A stretch of DNA of 39,399 nucleotides from Clostridiales bacterium (GCA_015069335.1 SVIU01000008.1:1-39399), one strand, 5' to 3'. Shown: positions 24,583 to 35,952, counted from the stretch's first letter. A program made the numbers and translations. The notes: a model not told the origin generated them from the sequence alone.

Positions 24583-24848
24583 ACACCCCTTCAGTCTTTT
24601 TTGCCAAAGTCAAAAAAGCCAGCTCCCCCTTAAGGTAGGGGGAGCCTAAAAACCATGACAAATTTACATCAGACACCCTTAAGGTAGGGGGAGCCTAAGT
24701 AAAAGATAAGCAAAGATATAAATCAGAAGTCAAACACCCCTTCAGTCTTTTTTGCCAAAGTCAAAAAAGCCAGCTCCCCCTTAAGGTAGGGGGAGCCTAA
24801 AAACCATGACAAATTTACATAAGGCCCCTTAAGGTAGGGGGAGCCTAA
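24574..24848 (-). repeat. duplicated segment carrying family A copies A8 and A9
   Basis: A segment of about 125 bases occurs at 24574-24698 and again at 24725-24848, offset by 151, nearly identical. Each contains a full minus-strand family A repeat (24574-24646 and 24725-24797; core GGCTTTTTTG / CAAAAAAGAC with one mismatch), then aaaaccatgacaaatttaca and a truncated repeat end (CTTAAGGTAGGGGGAGCCTAA). Confidence 0.9.
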
Positions 24849-24904
24849 AGTAAGCAATGCTTTTACATTCTAGTAAGATTTTCCTATATGCCTATACATT
24901 AAAA

Positions 24905-24934
24905 AAATATCGGTCGCAAAACCGATATTTTATT
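24905..24934. terminator. hairpin terminator upstream of rpoB
   Basis: AAATATCGGT, CGCAAA, ACCGATATTT with A-rich left and T-rich right flanks. It would isolate rpoB from transcription out of the repeat cluster. Confidence 0.75.
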
Positions 24935-24983
24935 ATGGCAAAATCAATTTGCAAAATTTTGTAAAAATATTTTAAAAAAGTGG

Positions 24984-25012
24984 TTGACAAGTTTGCGTTT
25001 GGTTGTTATAAT
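24984..25012 (+). promoter_or_regulatory. consensus promoter of rpoB
   Basis: TTGACA (24984-24989), 17-base spacer, TATAAT (25007-25012): a perfect sigma-A consensus. Confidence 0.92.
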
Positions 25013-25237
25013 TGAATAAGGAATATTAGTATTAGTGGAAATTTATTTATATTCTTTATAATTAAATAGGTTAAAAGCAGGCAATTTTGGGCTTTTTGGT
25101 AATAAAAAGGGGGTTGCTTGCTATTTTCACGCTTACACAATTTTAAGTAAAAAAAACAGTTTGGTTGTTAATTTTTGCCTATAAATATGCGTATATACAC
25201 AAAATGTTCAAAAATATTATTTTAAGGAGCACGATTT
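25013..25237 (+). promoter_or_regulatory. rpoB leader with hairpin
   Basis: About 215 bases of untranslated leader. AGCAGGCAA (25076-25084) pairs with TTGCTTGCT (25114-25122), with an inner CTTTTT/AAAAAG stem. There is no T tract, so it is not a simple terminator. A regulatory role is possible but unproven. AAGGAG lies before the rpoB ATG. Confidence 0.5.
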
Positions 25238-28200
25238 ATGCAAGAAAAAATGCCTACATTAAACAAAGTTATGTATGGAACAACTGAAAGATATTCTTTC
25301 TCTAAACTCGGTAATCCTTGCGAACTTCCAGATTTGTTGGAAATTCAAAAAGACACTTACAAAGAGTTTTTAGAACACGGAATTCTTGACATCTTAAAAG
25401 AATTATCGCCAATCACAGATTATAGCGGAAAAGCAAAATTATACTTTACAGGTATAAATCTTGGCAAAGAACCAAAGTATTCAATCAAAGACTGCAAAAT
25501 CAGAAAAACAGGCTACAGCGTGCCATTAAAGGTTAATGCTCGTTTGGTGGTTGAAGACAGCGGTGAAGCTATTGATCAAGAAGTTTTTCTTTGTGACATC
25601 CCACTTATGACTGACCAAGGCTCTTTTGTCTTCAACGGTACAGAAAGGGTTGTTGTTAGCCAAGTTACTCGTTCACCAAGTGTATACTACACAAGAGAAA
25701 AAGACGACAATGCAACTTTGCGTGGTCAACTTTATCCAAACCATGGTATGTGGGTAGAAATTGAACAAGGCGCAAACGAAGTTTTAAAAATTGTTTTAGA
25801 CCGTTCACATAAAATCACTCTTGGTCTTTTCTTAAAATGTTTTGGTTATACAAATGAAGACATTATGGAACTTTTTGGCAACCACAAACTTATTAAAAAT
25901 GTTTTAGAAAAAGAGCCTCAAACAACTCAAGAAGAAGCTTTGATTGAACTTGCTCGTAAAACTCGTCCTGCCGATGTTCCATCTGCAGAAAGCACAAGAA
26001 ACTACATCAACTTGTTATTCTTTAGTGATGCTTACTACAATATCAACCGTGTTGGTCGCTATAAAATGAACCAAAAATTGTCAATAGCAAACCGTATCAC
26101 TGGTTTAGTATCAGCAGACAACATTGCAATAGATGACGAAGTTGTTGTTAAAGCTGGCGAAGAATTTACTTATGAAGTTGCTCGCAGAATTCAAGACGCA
26201 GGTATAAACGAAGTTGTTGTTTTAGTAAACGGCGAACGCCACTTAATGAGAGGTAATAACCGCGTTAAACTTTCTAAAGTTTTCCCATGCGACGAAAAAG
26301 AGCTTGGCGTTTTAGAAGATGTTTATTATCCAGTGCTTGCTCAAATGCTTAGAGATAACAAAACAAAAGAAGCAAGAATGGAATGCATCAGAAATCACAC
26401 AAGCGAACTTTTAATCACAACCTTAACAATGGATGATATTCTTGCAACAATATCATACTATTTGGATTTATATGACGGCATTGGAGAAATAGATAACATC
26501 GACCACTTATCTAACAAAAGAGTGGTGTCAGTTGGCGAACTTTTAGGCAACGCTTTTAGAGCCGGTGTTAAAAAACTTGGTGCAAACATCAAAGAAACAC
26601 TTCAAGGTAAAGAACTAACCGAAGTTACACCAGCACAAATTATCAATCCAAGACCAGTAAACAAATCTTTAAAAGATTTCATTGCTCAATCGCAACTTTC
26701 ACAATTTATGGATCAAATTAATCCACTTTCTGGCTTAACTCAAAAACGTAGACTTTCTGCTGTTGGCCCTGGTGGTGTTAAAAAAGAAAGAGCAAGTGCC
26801 GAACTTCGTGATATTCACTACACACATTATGGTAGAATTTGTGCTATTGAAACACCAGAAGGTCAATCAATTGGTCTTATCTCAACTCTTGCAGGCTATG
26901 CAAAAATCAATGAGTATGGTTTCTTAGAAACACCTTATAGAAAAGTTAACAAAGAAACAGGCGTTGTAGAAAAACAATGTGAATATCACATGGCAGATAT
27001 TGAAGATAAAGCATACATTTGTCAAGCAACCGAGCCACTTGATGAAGAAGGCAAATTTGTTAACAAACGTATCATTTGCCGCCACAAAACTTCTATCTTA
27101 GAAGTGCCAGCAAGCAGAGTAGACTATATGGATGTATCTCCAAGACAATTCATCTCTGCAGCTGCTTCATTAATTCCATTTATTGAAAACGACGACGCTG
27201 CCAGAGCATTGATGGGTTCAAACATGCAACGTCAGGCTGTGCCTGTGCTTAGACCAGAAGCTCCAATTGTTGGAACTGGCATGGAAAGACCTATCGCAAA
27301 AGATTGTGGTGCAATTATTTCCGCACCAGAAAATGGAACAGTTACTTATGTTTCATCTACACATGTTGATTTCCTAGGCGACTCAGGAAAAACATATGAA
27401 TTTCCACTAATCAAATTTGATAAAACAAACGCATACACCTGCCAAAACCAAAAACCAGCAGTTGTAAAAGGGCAAAAGGTTAAAAAAGGTGATGTATTAA
27501 TAGACGGCTACTCAACCAAAAACGGTGAGTTGGCACTTGGTAAAAACGTTCTTGTTGGTTATATGAACTGGGAAGGTTATAACTACGAAGACGCTATATT
27601 AATTTCTGAAAGAATTGTCAAAGATGACGTTTACACTTCAATCAACTTAAAAGACGTAGAAATGCCTTGCCGTACAACAAAACTAGGTGATGAAGAAATT
27701 ACAAGAGACATTCCAAACCTTGGTGAAGATGCTCTTAAAAACCTTGACGAAAACGGTATTGTTAGAGTTGGTTCAGAAGTTAAACCAGGCGATATCTTGG
27801 TTGGTAAAGTTACACCAAAAGGCGAAACTGAACTCACTCCAGAAGAAAGATTGCTTCGTGCAATCTTTGGCGACAAAGCTAGAGAAGTGCGTGATACTTC
27901 ACTACGTGTTAAACACGGCTGTGGCGGTACTGTTGTTGACGTTCAAGTATTATCTAAAAAGAACAAAGACGAATTAGAACCAGGCATCAATATGCTTGTT
28001 AAAGTTTTTGTTGCCCAAAGAAGAAAATTATCAGTTGGTGATAAGATGTCTGGTCGTCACGGAAACAAAGGTGTCGTTTCTAGAGTGCTTCCAGAAGCAG
28101 ATATGCCTTTCCTTGCAGACGGTCGTCCATTAGACCTTGTGCTTAACCCACTTGGTATTCCATCACGTATGAATATCGGTCAGGTGCTTGAAGTACACTT

Positions 28201-28942
28201 AGGTTTAGTTGCCGAAAGTCTTGGCTGGAAAATAGCAACTCCTTCATTTGACGGAGCAACTCCTGATGCAGTACAACAATTGCTTGTTGCAAACGGATTC
28301 CCAGCAGATGGAAAAATTCAATTATACGACGGTAGAACTGGTGAGCCATTTGACCATAAAGCTACTGTTGGTTATAAATATATGTTAAAACTTGACCACA
28401 TGGTTGACAGCAAAATGCACGCTCGTTCAACTGGTCCTTACAGCTTGGTTACACAACAACCTCTTGGCGGTAAGGCAATGTTTGGTGGACAAAGATTCGG
28501 AGAAATGGAAGTTTGGGCATTGGAAGCTTACGGTGCATCTGCATTGCTTCAAGAAATGCTTACTGTTAAATCTGACGACGTTGTTGGTAGAACAAAAACT
28601 TACGAAGCAATCGTAAAAGGCGAACCAATTGCAGAACCAGGAATTCCAGAATCCTTCAAAGTTCTTGTTAAAGAGCTTCAATCTTTGGGCTTAGACGTAA
28701 AAATCTTAACTGAAGACAACCAAGAAGTTTCAATTCAAGAACTTTCATCTGACGAACTTGACACAACTCCATCACTTGGAGCCGAAGTAGAACAAGAACT
28801 TAAAGATGTTTCAATTGACTTTGACGACATCTTGTCTGACACTGCAAACGACACAAGTGATACAGGTGTTACAACCGAAGACATTGTTGCCAATGAATTC
28901 GATTCAAATGGTTTATTTGATGATTTTGACGATTTCGATTAG
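25238..28942 (+). CDS. rpoB: DNA-directed RNA polymerase subunit beta
   Basis: 1234 residues, full length for a Firmicutes beta subunit; contributes the active-site cleft and the rifampicin pocket. Recognisable: [20 protein letters not shown] at the start, the Rif cluster [20 protein letters not shown] around 485-505, [28 protein letters not shown], and [17 protein letters not shown]. In the Rif cluster Q502 stands where most bacteria have His (E. coli H526), with I for N518 and G for E523. The protein ends in a long acidic tail finishing FDDFDDFD. It is transcribed from its own promoter; rplJ-rplL are not upstream. Confidence 0.98.
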   Translation: MQEKMPTLNKVMYGTTERYSFSKLGNPCELPDLLEIQKDTYKEFLEHGILDILKELSPITDYSGKAKLYFTGINLGKEPKYSIKDCKIRKTGYSVPLKVNARLVVEDSGEAIDQEVFLCDIPLMTDQGSFVFNGTERVVVSQVTRSPSVYYTREKDDNATLRGQLYPNHGMWVEIEQGANEVLKIVLDRSHKITLGLFLKCFGYTNEDIMELFGNHKLIKNVLEKEPQTTQEEALIELARKTRPADVPSAESTRNYINLLFFSDAYYNINRVGRYKMNQKLSIANRITGLVSADNIAIDDEVVVKAGEEFTYEVARRIQDAGINEVVVLVNGERHLMRGNNRVKLSKVFPCDEKELGVLEDVYYPVLAQMLRDNKTKEARMECIRNHTSELLITTLTMDDILATISYYLDLYDGIGEIDNIDHLSNKRVVSVGELLGNAFRAGVKKLGANIKETLQGKELTEVTPAQIINPRPVNKSLKDFIAQSQLSQFMDQINPLSGLTQKRRLSAVGPGGVKKERASAELRDIHYTHYGRICAIETPEGQSIGLISTLAGYAKINEYGFLETPYRKVNKETGVVEKQCEYHMADIEDKAYICQATEPLDEEGKFVNKRIICRHKTSILEVPASRVDYMDVSPRQFISAAASLIPFIENDDAARALMGSNMQRQAVPVLRPEAPIVGTGMERPIAKDCGAIISAPENGTVTYVSSTHVDFLGDSGKTYEFPLIKFDKTNAYTCQNQKPAVVKGQKVKKGDVLIDGYSTKNGELALGKNVLVGYMNWEGYNYEDAILISERIVKDDVYTSINLKDVEMPCRTTKLGDEEITRDIPNLGEDALKNLDENGIVRVGSEVKPGDILVGKVTPKGETELTPEERLLRAIFGDKAREVRDTSLRVKHGCGGTVVDVQVLSKKNKDELEPGINMLVKVFVAQRRKLSVGDKMSGRHGNKGVVSRVLPEADMPFLADGRPLDLVLNPLGIPSRMNIGQVLEVHLGLVAESLGWKIATPSFDGATPDAVQQLLVANGFPADGKIQLYDGRTGEPFDHKATVGYKYMLKLDHMVDSKMHARSTGPYSLVTQQPLGGKAMFGGQRFGEMEVWALEAYGASALLQEMLTVKSDDVVGRTKTYEAIVKGEPIAEPGIPESFKVLVKELQSLGLDVKILTEDNQEVSIQELSSDELDTTPSLGAEVEQELKDVSIDFDDILSDTANDTSDTGVTTEDIVANEFDSNGLFDDFDDFD

Positions 28943-28946
28943 AAGT

Positions 28947-29161
28947 CGCTTGACAATTATTAAGATTATGATTACAACGCCTTTTTTGCAAAAAAAATTT
29001 TGCAAAGGATGAAATTTTTATAAACGCACAACCTCCCCTGCGACCTGGGGAGGGGGACCGCGTAAGCGGTGGAAGGGTTGTGTTTTAAAAAATTTCATAA
29101 CCCGGCTTATGCAATACAATACATAATCTCACTAATTTGTCTGCGCTCTTTGGATTAAGCG
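28947..29161 (+). repeat. family D long-hairpin element, copy D1, with a nested family C repeat
   Basis: It is bounded by CGCTT (28947) and AAGCG (29157). Stems: AGATTATG (28963) / CATAATCT (29122), CCTTTTTTGCAAA / TTTGCAAAGG (28980-29008), ATGAAATTTTT (29009) / AAAAATTTCAT (29088). A family C-like repeat (29027-29082, CACAACC...GGTTGTG, core CCGC-GTAA-GCGG) sits in the loop. It fills the gap between rpoB and rpoC, which holds no other gene. Confidence 0.7.
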
Positions 29162-29246
29162 GAATAATTAATATTGTTTTGCTTAAAGTCGTTAAAATAA
29201 CAAATTAATTAGATATAAAATTGTAAAAATATATAAGGAGAAAATT

Positions 29247-32200
29247 ATGTTTGAATTAAATAACTTTGATTCGATAAAAATTGGTATTGCATCCCCTGAA
29301 AAAATCAGAGAATGGTCTTTTGGTGAAGTTACAAAACCAGAAACTATCAATTACAGAACTCAAAAACCAGAAAAAGATGGTTTATTCTGTGAAAAAATTT
29401 TTGGACCTAAGAAAGACTGGGAGTGTCATTGTGGAAAATACAAACGTATTCGTTACAAAGGCGTTGTTTGTGACAAATGTGGTGTGGAAGTTACAAGAGC
29501 CAAAGTTAGACGTGAAAGAATGGGCCACATTGACCTTGCTTGTCCAGTAACTCACATTTGGTTCTTTAGATCAGTTCCTTCAAGAATTGGAACACTACTT
29601 GATATCACTCCAAAAGCTTTGGAACAAGTTGTTTACTATGTAAATTACATTGTAATTGATCCAAAAGAAACTGAATTCACTTACAAACAAATCATCAGCG
29701 ATAAAGAATATCGTGAGGCTATTGAAAAATATGGCTATGGCAGTTTTGTTGCCAGCATGGGTGCTGAAGCAATCAAAATACTTCTTTCACAAGTTAACCT
29801 TGCAAAAGAAAGCGAAGAACTTAAAGAAGTTTTACAAACTGCAAAAGGTCAAAGAAGAACAAAAGCAATCAAAAAATTGTCTATTGTTGAATCTTTCTTA
29901 AACAGCGAAAACAAACCAGAATGGATGGTTTTGGATGTGCTTCCAGTGCTTCCACCAGAACTTCGTCCAATGGTTCAATTAGACGGTGGCCGTTTTGCTA
30001 CTTCTGACTTAAACGATTTGTACAGAAGAGTAATAAACAGAAACAATCGTCTTAAAAAACTTATGGAACTTGGCGCTCCAGACGTTATCATCCGTAACGA
30101 AAAACGTATGCTTCAAGAATCAGTTGACGCATTAATTGACAACGGTAAGCGTGGCAGAGCAGTTCAAGGCGCAAAACAAAAAGATTTAAAATCATTAACA
30201 GCAATTTTAACAGGTAAACAAGGCCGTTTCCGTCAAAACTTGCTTGGTAAACGTGTTGACTACTCAGGTCGTTCGGTTATTGCCGTTGGTCCAGAACTAA
30301 AAATGTTCCAATGCGGTTTGCCAAAAGAAATGGCATTAGAATTATTCAAACCATTCGTAATCAAAAAACTTGTTGAAATGAACGAATGCAACAACTTTAA
30401 AACAGCAAAAAGAATCATTGAAAAAGAAAAAACTGTTGTTTGGGACGTTTTGGCTGAGGTTATTAAAGATCACCCAGTGCTATTAAACCGTGCTCCAACA
30501 CTTCACAGACTTTCTATTCAAGCCTTTGAGCCAATTTTGGTTGAAGGTAGAGCAATCAAACTTCACCCATCAGTATGTACTGGCTTCAACGCCGACTTCG
30601 ACGGTGACCAAATGCCAGTTCACGTACCACTTTCAATAGATGCAAGAACAGAAGCAAGAAACTTGATGCTTGCATCAAACAACATTATCAAACTTTCAGA
30701 CGGTCAACCAATTGTAAACCCAGGTCTTGATATTGTGCTTGGATGTTACTATTTAACATTAACAAAACCAGGTGCTAAAGGCGAGGGTATGTACTTTGCA
30801 AGTGAAGACGAGGCAATGATCGCTTACCAAACAAAAGCGGTTGATATCAATGCTGAAATCACACTTAGAAGAACAGTTACCGTAAACGGTAAACAATATT
30901 CAAGCAAATTCAAAACTTCAGTTGGTAGAATTATCTTTAACCAAGCAATCCCTCAAAATTTGGGCTTGGTTGATAGAACAAAAGAAGAAAATTACTGCCT
31001 ATTTGAAGTAAACAGACCAGTAATCAAAAAAGACCTAAAAAATCTTACAGTAAAATGTTTTGACGAATTAGGCACAACCGCAACAAGCGAAATGATTGAT
31101 AGAATTAAAAACATGGGTTACAAATATGCAACCTTAAGTAGTTTAACTATCAACGTATTCGATATGCAAGAGCCACCTAAAAAAGCCGAAATCGTTGCAG
31201 ACGCACAAAAGAAAGTTCTAGAAAACGAAAAATTGCTTGCAAGAGGGCTTATCACACTTGATGAAAAACTTATTGCAAACATCTCAACTTGGACAGAAAC
31301 AACAAACAAAGTTCAAGATGCAGTATTGGAGTTTATGGATGACTACAATCCATTAAAAATGTTCGTTTACTCTGGTGCCCGTGGTTCAAACGTGCAATTA
31401 AACTCAATTTGTGGAATGCGTGGTATCATGGCAAACTCATCTGGTCAAAAAGTGGATATTCCAGTTAAATCATCATTCCGTGGTGGCCTAAGCCCACTTG
31501 AATACTTTATTTCATCTCGTGGTGGACGTAAAACTCTTACCGATACTGCGTTAAAAACAGCCGATTCTGGTTACTTAACAAGAAGACTTGTTGACGTATC
31601 TCATGACGTTGTTGTTACAGAAGAAGATTGTTTTGCAACCTTAGGCCAAAAAGTAAAAGGCGCATTTGTTGCCGATCTTGTTCAAGACGGAGCAGTGCTA
31701 GAGGGCTTGGAAGACAGAATCGAAGGCCGTTTTGTTGTAGACGATGTAGTAGATCCAAAAACTGGCGAAGTAATTGTTCCTGCAAACACAATGGTTTCAA
31801 AAGCACAAGCAAAACAAGTTGTTGCCGCAGGTATAAAACGTGTGCAAATTAGAAACTTGCTCAACTGTAAATGTAGAGTTGGTGTCTGTGCAAAATGTTA
31901 TGGTAAAAATATGGCTGGCAAAAATGTTGTTAACATTGGTGAAGCAGTTGGTGTTATTGCAGCACAATCAATTGGTGAACCAGGTACACAGTTAACCATG
32001 AGAACATTCCACACCGGTGGTGTGGCTGTTGCAGCCGATATAACAAAAGGTTTGCCTCGTGTTGAAGAGTTATTTGAGGCGCGTAATCCAAAAGGTGTTG
32101 CAGTAATTTCTGAAATCGCTGGTAAACTTGGCGTTAAAGAAGAACCAAGACAATATGTTTTAACCGTAAAATCTGCAGACGAAGAAGCAGTTTACGAAGT

Positions 32201-32810
32201 TAAAAAACCAGTATTCTTAAAAGTTAAAGACGGAGAAGTCGTAGAACCAGGCACACAATTAACCGAAGGTTCAATCAACCCTAACGACCTATTAAGAATC
32301 AAAGGTCTAAAAGGCTTACAAGATTACCTTCTAAGCGAAGTAATTATGATTTACAAAGGCCAAGACGTTACAATCAATGATAAACACATTGAGGTTATCA
32401 TTCGCCAAATGCTTAAAAAAGTTACTATCGAAAGCAGTGGAGATACAACACTTCTTCCTGGCGATAAAGTTGATGTTCTTGCTTACGAAACAGAAAACGA
32501 AAGAGTTCTTGCCGAAGGTGGCGTTCCTGCAACTGCAAAACGTGCATTACTTGGTATTACAAAAGCAGCTCTTTCTACTGATAGTTTCTTATCATCTGCA
32601 TCATTCCAAGAAACATCAAGAGTGTTAACAGATGCTGCACTTCGTGGCAAAGTTGACAATCTTCGTGGCTTAAAAGAAAACGTTATCATTGGTAAACTTA
32701 TCCCAGCTGGTACTGGTTTAAGAAAATACAGAGATATCTATCCAATTGAGCCAAACGCAAAAACCTTTGCACAAACCGAATTCACTTTTGGGGATGTGGA
32801 AGGCTACTAA
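29247..32810 (+). CDS. rpoC: DNA-directed RNA polymerase subunit beta'
   Basis: 1187 residues, the usual Firmicutes length. The N-terminal zinc ligands are C60, C62, C75 and C78. The catalytic magnesium loop NADFDGDQM is near 448-456. The second zinc site includes C-K-C...C-A-K-C near 874-884, and the bridge/trigger region reads [24 protein letters not shown] precedes the ATG. It would normally be cotranscribed with rpoB; here a hairpin element of about 215 bases separates them. A terminator lies at 32961. Confidence 0.98.
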   Translation: MFELNNFDSIKIGIASPEKIREWSFGEVTKPETINYRTQKPEKDGLFCEKIFGPKKDWECHCGKYKRIRYKGVVCDKCGVEVTRAKVRRERMGHIDLACPVTHIWFFRSVPSRIGTLLDITPKALEQVVYYVNYIVIDPKETEFTYKQIISDKEYREAIEKYGYGSFVASMGAEAIKILLSQVNLAKESEELKEVLQTAKGQRRTKAIKKLSIVESFLNSENKPEWMVLDVLPVLPPELRPMVQLDGGRFATSDLNDLYRRVINRNNRLKKLMELGAPDVIIRNEKRMLQESVDALIDNGKRGRAVQGAKQKDLKSLTAILTGKQGRFRQNLLGKRVDYSGRSVIAVGPELKMFQCGLPKEMALELFKPFVIKKLVEMNECNNFKTAKRIIEKEKTVVWDVLAEVIKDHPVLLNRAPTLHRLSIQAFEPILVEGRAIKLHPSVCTGFNADFDGDQMPVHVPLSIDARTEARNLMLASNNIIKLSDGQPIVNPGLDIVLGCYYLTLTKPGAKGEGMYFASEDEAMIAYQTKAVDINAEITLRRTVTVNGKQYSSKFKTSVGRIIFNQAIPQNLGLVDRTKEENYCLFEVNRPVIKKDLKNLTVKCFDELGTTATSEMIDRIKNMGYKYATLSSLTINVFDMQEPPKKAEIVADAQKKVLENEKLLARGLITLDEKLIANISTWTETTNKVQDAVLEFMDDYNPLKMFVYSGARGSNVQLNSICGMRGIMANSSGQKVDIPVKSSFRGGLSPLEYFISSRGGRKTLTDTALKTADSGYLTRRLVDVSHDVVVTEEDCFATLGQKVKGAFVADLVQDGAVLEGLEDRIEGRFVVDDVVDPKTGEVIVPANTMVSKAQAKQVVAAGIKRVQIRNLLNCKCRVGVCAKCYGKNMAGKNVVNIGEAVGVIAAQSIGEPGTQLTMRTFHTGGVAVAADITKGLPRVEELFEARNPKGVAVISEIAGKLGVKEEPRQYVLTVKSADEEAVYEVKKPVFLKVKDGEVVEPGTQLTEGSINPNDLLRIKGLKGLQDYLLSEVIMIYKGQDVTINDKHIEVIIRQMLKKVTIESSGDTTLLPGDKVDVLAYETENERVLAEGGVPATAKRALLGITKAALSTDSFLSSASFQETSRVLTDAALRGKVDNLRGLKENVIIGKLIPAGTGLRKYRDIYPIEPNAKTFAQTEFTFGDVEGY

Positions 32811-32815
32811 AAGTT

Positions 32816-32944
32816 CGCTTGTTGTAATTTGAAAAATGTTCACTCTGAGTTGCGATAGTCGAAGTGTGGCATTTGCCTCATCGACATATCGCAAAAGTCG
32901 TTCACATTTAATTCAAATCACAACTGCGCTCGCTAGGAAAAGCG
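32816..32944 (+). repeat. family D long-hairpin element, copy D2
   Basis: It is bounded by CGCTT and AAGCG. Outer stem GTTGTaATTTGAA / TTCAAATcACAAC, then AAATGT / ACATTT, then TTGCGATA-TCGA / TCGA-TATCGCAA: together more than 30 paired positions. It starts six bases after the rpoC stop. Confidence 0.75.
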
Positions 32945-32960
32945 GCTAAATAAATAATGA

Positions 32961-32985
32961 AACTAGGTTAACGCCTAGTTTTTTT
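32961..32985 (+). terminator. terminator of rpoC
   Basis: AACTAGG, TTAACG, CCTAGTT followed by T tract. It ends the rpoB-rpoC transcription unit after element D2. Confidence 0.88.
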
Positions 32986-33095
32986 ACGCCCAACACGCTT
33001 ACCTCAAGCCGCATAAAACACTATGGCCAATAAGCCCCCAAATTTACTTTAAGAATTAACGCAAAAAAGTTTTTTAAAAAATTTTTAAATTTTGC

Positions 33096-33123
33096 TTGAC
33101 ATCTCTGCGGGGGGGGGTAAACT
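33096..33123 (+). promoter_or_regulatory. promoter with a G9 tract in its spacer
   Basis: TTGACA (33096-33101), 16-base spacer, TAAACT (33118-33123). The last nine spacer bases are G (33109-33117). Gain of one G would give the optimal 17-base spacer, and loss would shorten it to 15. The transcript would read the exported protein gene at 33316 through a leader of about 185 bases. Confidence 0.65.
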
Positions 33124-33155
33124 GTAAGCGAGAATCGATTTTAAACCTCTTTAAA

Positions 33156-33285
33156 GCCTCCTTTGCGACCAAGGGAGGTGGCAATGAAGCGAAGCAAAGC
33201 GAGCGGAATTGACGGAAGGATTGTAAAAACTAGAACAATCCCCCAGTCGGCTAAACGCCGACAGCCCCCTTTGCACAAAGGGGCC
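33156..33285. repeat. inverted pair of family C (C2) and family A-like repeats in a gene leader
   Basis: The plus unit (33156-33224) is nearly identical to C1. The minus unit (33235-33285) has core GTCGGC-GTTTA-GCCGAC and ends GGGGGATTGT. The pair lies between the G9 promoter and the exported protein gene, so it would be in the 5' untranslated RNA. Confidence 0.85.
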
Positions 33286-33315
33286 TTAAAATTGTCAAAA
33301 TAAAAGGAGAAAAAA

Positions 33316-35088
33316 ATGAAAAAGAAATTTAGTCTATTTTTAAACATCGCCACCGTATGCCTATGCGTATGTGCCATTGCCATTGGTGTATGGTCGGCAA
33401 AAAGAGCAGAACTTTCTGTCAGTGGTAACATTGGTTTTACTGCAAACAATTGTACTGCCAACATAAGCGTTGAGGTTGATGGAGCAGCCACAAGCAAAAC
33501 CGCACCAACCGAAAATGATTGGTACATTCAAAACAACGGCTCGGGCCTTGCAAAAACCGAGTCTACCTTTGCTGTAAACGGAGATGGCACAATCAATTTT
33601 AAAGAGATGTATTTTTCGGACCTACCAGACAAAGACGATCCGGATCCAATTGTTATGACATTTTCAATTGAAAATACATCAAATTTTCCAATTGTTGCAT
33701 ACATTCAAATTGGCGACAATTTGTTGGGATATGAGGCTGATATTGTTGCAAGTTGGAATGATGCAAGCACAACGCTACTAGAAGGCGAAACATCAATAAT
33801 AATACTTACATTAAAATGTAACTCATTTGATTCATTTGATGACGTAACCATTACCGGCTCAGATTTAAAACTTGTGTTAGAACAAGCAACGATTTTAAAT
33901 GAAACAGAACTAACCGAGACCAAGGTTTTATCTTATTATCTATCTGAATGTGATACTCCAGAAGAGGAACTCGAAGCGGGTAATGACCCTTGGTATAGAA
34001 TTGGTGCGATAGATATAAGTGATCAATCAGATTTTGATGATTTACCATCGACTTATGAAATCAATCCACTTGTTTCCGACACAAAAGTGACAATTCCAGC
34101 AGTAATAAATGATAACGGAACTTTGAAAAAAATTAGAGTTGCTGGGAGCTCAAGTACTTATATTGGTGCTTTTGTTATAAGTACCTCTTCAGAAGATACA
34201 GATTATGAATTATTATTCGAATCTGGAATCAAAGAAATTGACTCTTTTCTTGTTGACAGCTATTTATCTGATTACATTTTTGATATAACAGTTAAAGAGG
34301 GTGTTACTGTTATTGGTGACTGGGCGTTTGCTTCAGGAAATTATGCTATCAGTACTCCTAGCACTCTTGTTGAGATAGGTGAGCTTGCTTTACAATGCTT
34401 TTACGGTACACCAATATTACATGAAGGGTTAAAGGTTTTAGAAGCATATGGCTATTATGCAGTCGGTAATAGCGGACAGGTTATTGATATACCATATTCT
34501 CTAGAATATATGGGCTCCTATAACTTTTGTGATGGAACTATCTTAAATTTCAGTTCTTTTGAACAGTATGTTGAATTATCATTAAGCAACGGTGGCTCAG
34601 TATTAATGGATGGATATACCGATAGTGCCGGGAATTATGTTCCTGATTTTGGGCAAAGACGATATATGTGGGTCAATGGCGCACCTTTGACTCAAGTTCT
34701 CAATTGGCCTGAAAATATAACCACAATACCAGCACGCTTATTTGAAGATTTCGGATTGGAAAATTTTGAAATTCCCGAATGTATAACTGAAATAGAAATG
34801 AGTGCATTGTCTGGCAACTATTTTACAGCAATAACAATACCAAATAGTGTGACAAGTATAGGTGAGTATGCTTTTGCGGAATGTGACCAGCTAGTAAGCA
34901 TTATAATTCCTAATAGTGTTACCATCATTGAGGACTTGGCGTTTGATTGTTGTGTGAGTCTTGAGTCAATCACTTTTACTGGCACTGTTGCAGAGTGGCA
35001 TGCTATAGAAAAAACTGAGGATTGGCAATGGGGTGTTCCTGCAACTCAAATCGTTTGCTCAGACGGCGTTGTGAGTTTGACAGCATAA
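33316..35088 (+). CDS. exported BspA-like leucine-rich repeat protein
   Basis: 590 residues. The N-terminus [15 protein letters not shown] plus a hydrophobic run to about residue 25, then [17 protein letters not shown], is of the type seen in TasA/SipW-associated or membrane-tethered surface proteins of Firmicutes. Residues about 30-200 are an unrecognised beta-rich region. From about 310 to the end are BspA-type (LRR_5) repeats, such as [20 protein letters not shown] and [18 protein letters not shown]. No LPXTG or other C-terminal anchor is seen. GGAG lies before the ATG. Likely role: surface or secreted adhesion-type protein. The promoter with a G9 spacer tract may switch it. Confidence 0.82.
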   Translation: MKKKFSLFLNIATVCLCVCAIAIGVWSAKRAELSVSGNIGFTANNCTANISVEVDGAATSKTAPTENDWYIQNNGSGLAKTESTFAVNGDGTINFKEMYFSDLPDKDDPDPIVMTFSIENTSNFPIVAYIQIGDNLLGYEADIVASWNDASTTLLEGETSIIILTLKCNSFDSFDDVTITGSDLKLVLEQATILNETELTETKVLSYYLSECDTPEEELEAGNDPWYRIGAIDISDQSDFDDLPSTYEINPLVSDTKVTIPAVINDNGTLKKIRVAGSSSTYIGAFVISTSSEDTDYELLFESGIKEIDSFLVDSYLSDYIFDITVKEGVTVIGDWAFASGNYAISTPSTLVEIGELALQCFYGTPILHEGLKVLEAYGYYAVGNSGQVIDIPYSLEYMGSYNFCDGTILNFSSFEQYVELSLSNGGSVLMDGYTDSAGNYVPDFGQRRYMWVNGAPLTQVLNWPENITTIPARLFEDFGLENFEIPECITEIEMSALSGNYFTAITIPNSVTSIGEYAFAECDQLVSIIIPNSVTIIEDLAFDCCVSLESITFTGTVAEWHAIEKTEDWQWGVPATQIVCSDGVVSLTA

Positions 35089-35115
35089 TATCACTAAGCA
35101 CATAATTTAATACAT

Positions 35116-35155
35116 TAAAAAAGCAAATCAAGATTTATTTCTTGGTTTGCTTTTT
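35116..35155. terminator. terminator between convergent genes
   Basis: AAAAAGCAAATCAAGA and TCTTGGTTTGCTTTTT form a long stem with T tract on the right and A tract on the left. It separates the LRR gene from the leftward GNAT-like gene. Confidence 0.85.
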
Positions 35156-35178
35156 GTATATTTTTCTTTTAAATAAAT

Positions 35179-35940
35179 TTATCTTGTCAACTCATCACCA
35201 TAAATGTCTAGAGTGGTGTCTGGGTCAACAGATTTATGCAATCTTGTTTTGCCACTTGACGTATATATTGTTTGAAAGCCCATTTTTTCGTAGTGCCTTG
35301 CAAGAGTGTCGCCATTTTCGGCTTCAAAAGTTTCAAACTCGTCGGATTCACCAATAATGTTATAAGTGTTTGTGCTTGCCAAATATGCCTCCAAAAACCT
35401 TATGCCTGCGTAGTGCAAGCCGTTGTTTCTAAAGTTAGGATCTGTTTGAGTGTCCTCAATAAAGCAAAATCTCTCACCTTGTTTGTTGCGTTTGAAGGTG
35501 ATGTCCATTTTAAACACATAAGGCGAAAAAGAACCGTCCTCACCAATAATATGCGCGGTAATGGTGGAATACTTGCTTGATTTTATCAAATCTTTATGGT
35601 TGGCTTTGATATATTCATTTAGGCTTTGGCACGCTTGTTCAACCGACTCAAACTGTAAATTGTTTTCAACAGTATACATATAAAAGTCGGAAATTACTTC
35701 TGCATATTTTTGCATTGACTCTTTTTGTAAAACATAGGTTATTAAAGTGCTTAGTGGGTCGGTTGTTTTCCTTGCAGAAATTTCTTTAATTAAATCGTCA
35801 GAAATAAATGCAACATTGTCATTTTTTACATAATCCACAGTAAAACAAACAAATTGGTCCAATTTGTCATTTTTGTAAAAAAATGCGGGTTTGCCTTTGT
35901 TTTCTCTATAAAATTTTGTTTTTATCTCTTGTAAATCCAT
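35179..35940 (-). CDS. protein with a GNAT-like C-terminal domain
   Basis: 253 residues. The C-terminal half resembles an acetyltransferase: a strand with RFCFIEDTQTDPNFRNNG, then LHYAGIRFLEAYL (a degenerate acetyl-CoA loop, RNNGLH in place of RxxGxG/A), then DTLARHYEKMGFQTIY, a typical GNAT ending. The N-terminal 120 residues are unrecognised. AGGA lies seven bases before the ATG. It is 12 bases downstream of the small membrane protein gene and likely cotranscribed. Whether it still acetylates is uncertain because the loop is degenerate. Confidence 0.6.
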   Translation of the reverse strand: MDLQEIKTKFYRENKGKPAFFYKNDKLDQFVCFTVDYVKNDNVAFISDDLIKEISARKTTDPLSTLITYVLQKESMQKYAEVISDFYMYTVENNLQFESVEQACQSLNEYIKANHKDLIKSSKYSTITAHIIGEDGSFSPYVFKMDITFKRNKQGERFCFIEDTQTDPNFRNNGLHYAGIRFLEAYLASTNTYNIIGESDEFETFEAENGDTLARHYEKMGFQTIYTSSGKTRLHKSVDPDTTLDIYGDELTR

Positions 35941-35952
35941 AAATGTTCCTTA

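Noticed and set aside
24023..24848. Repeated units near DUF559 as a possible CRISPR array
   Set aside because: Units are directly adjacent, without unique spacers of regular length, and no cas gene is present.
33109..33117. G9 tract as a G-quadruplex
   Set aside because: A single G run with no nearby partner runs cannot form the usual intramolecular quadruplex.
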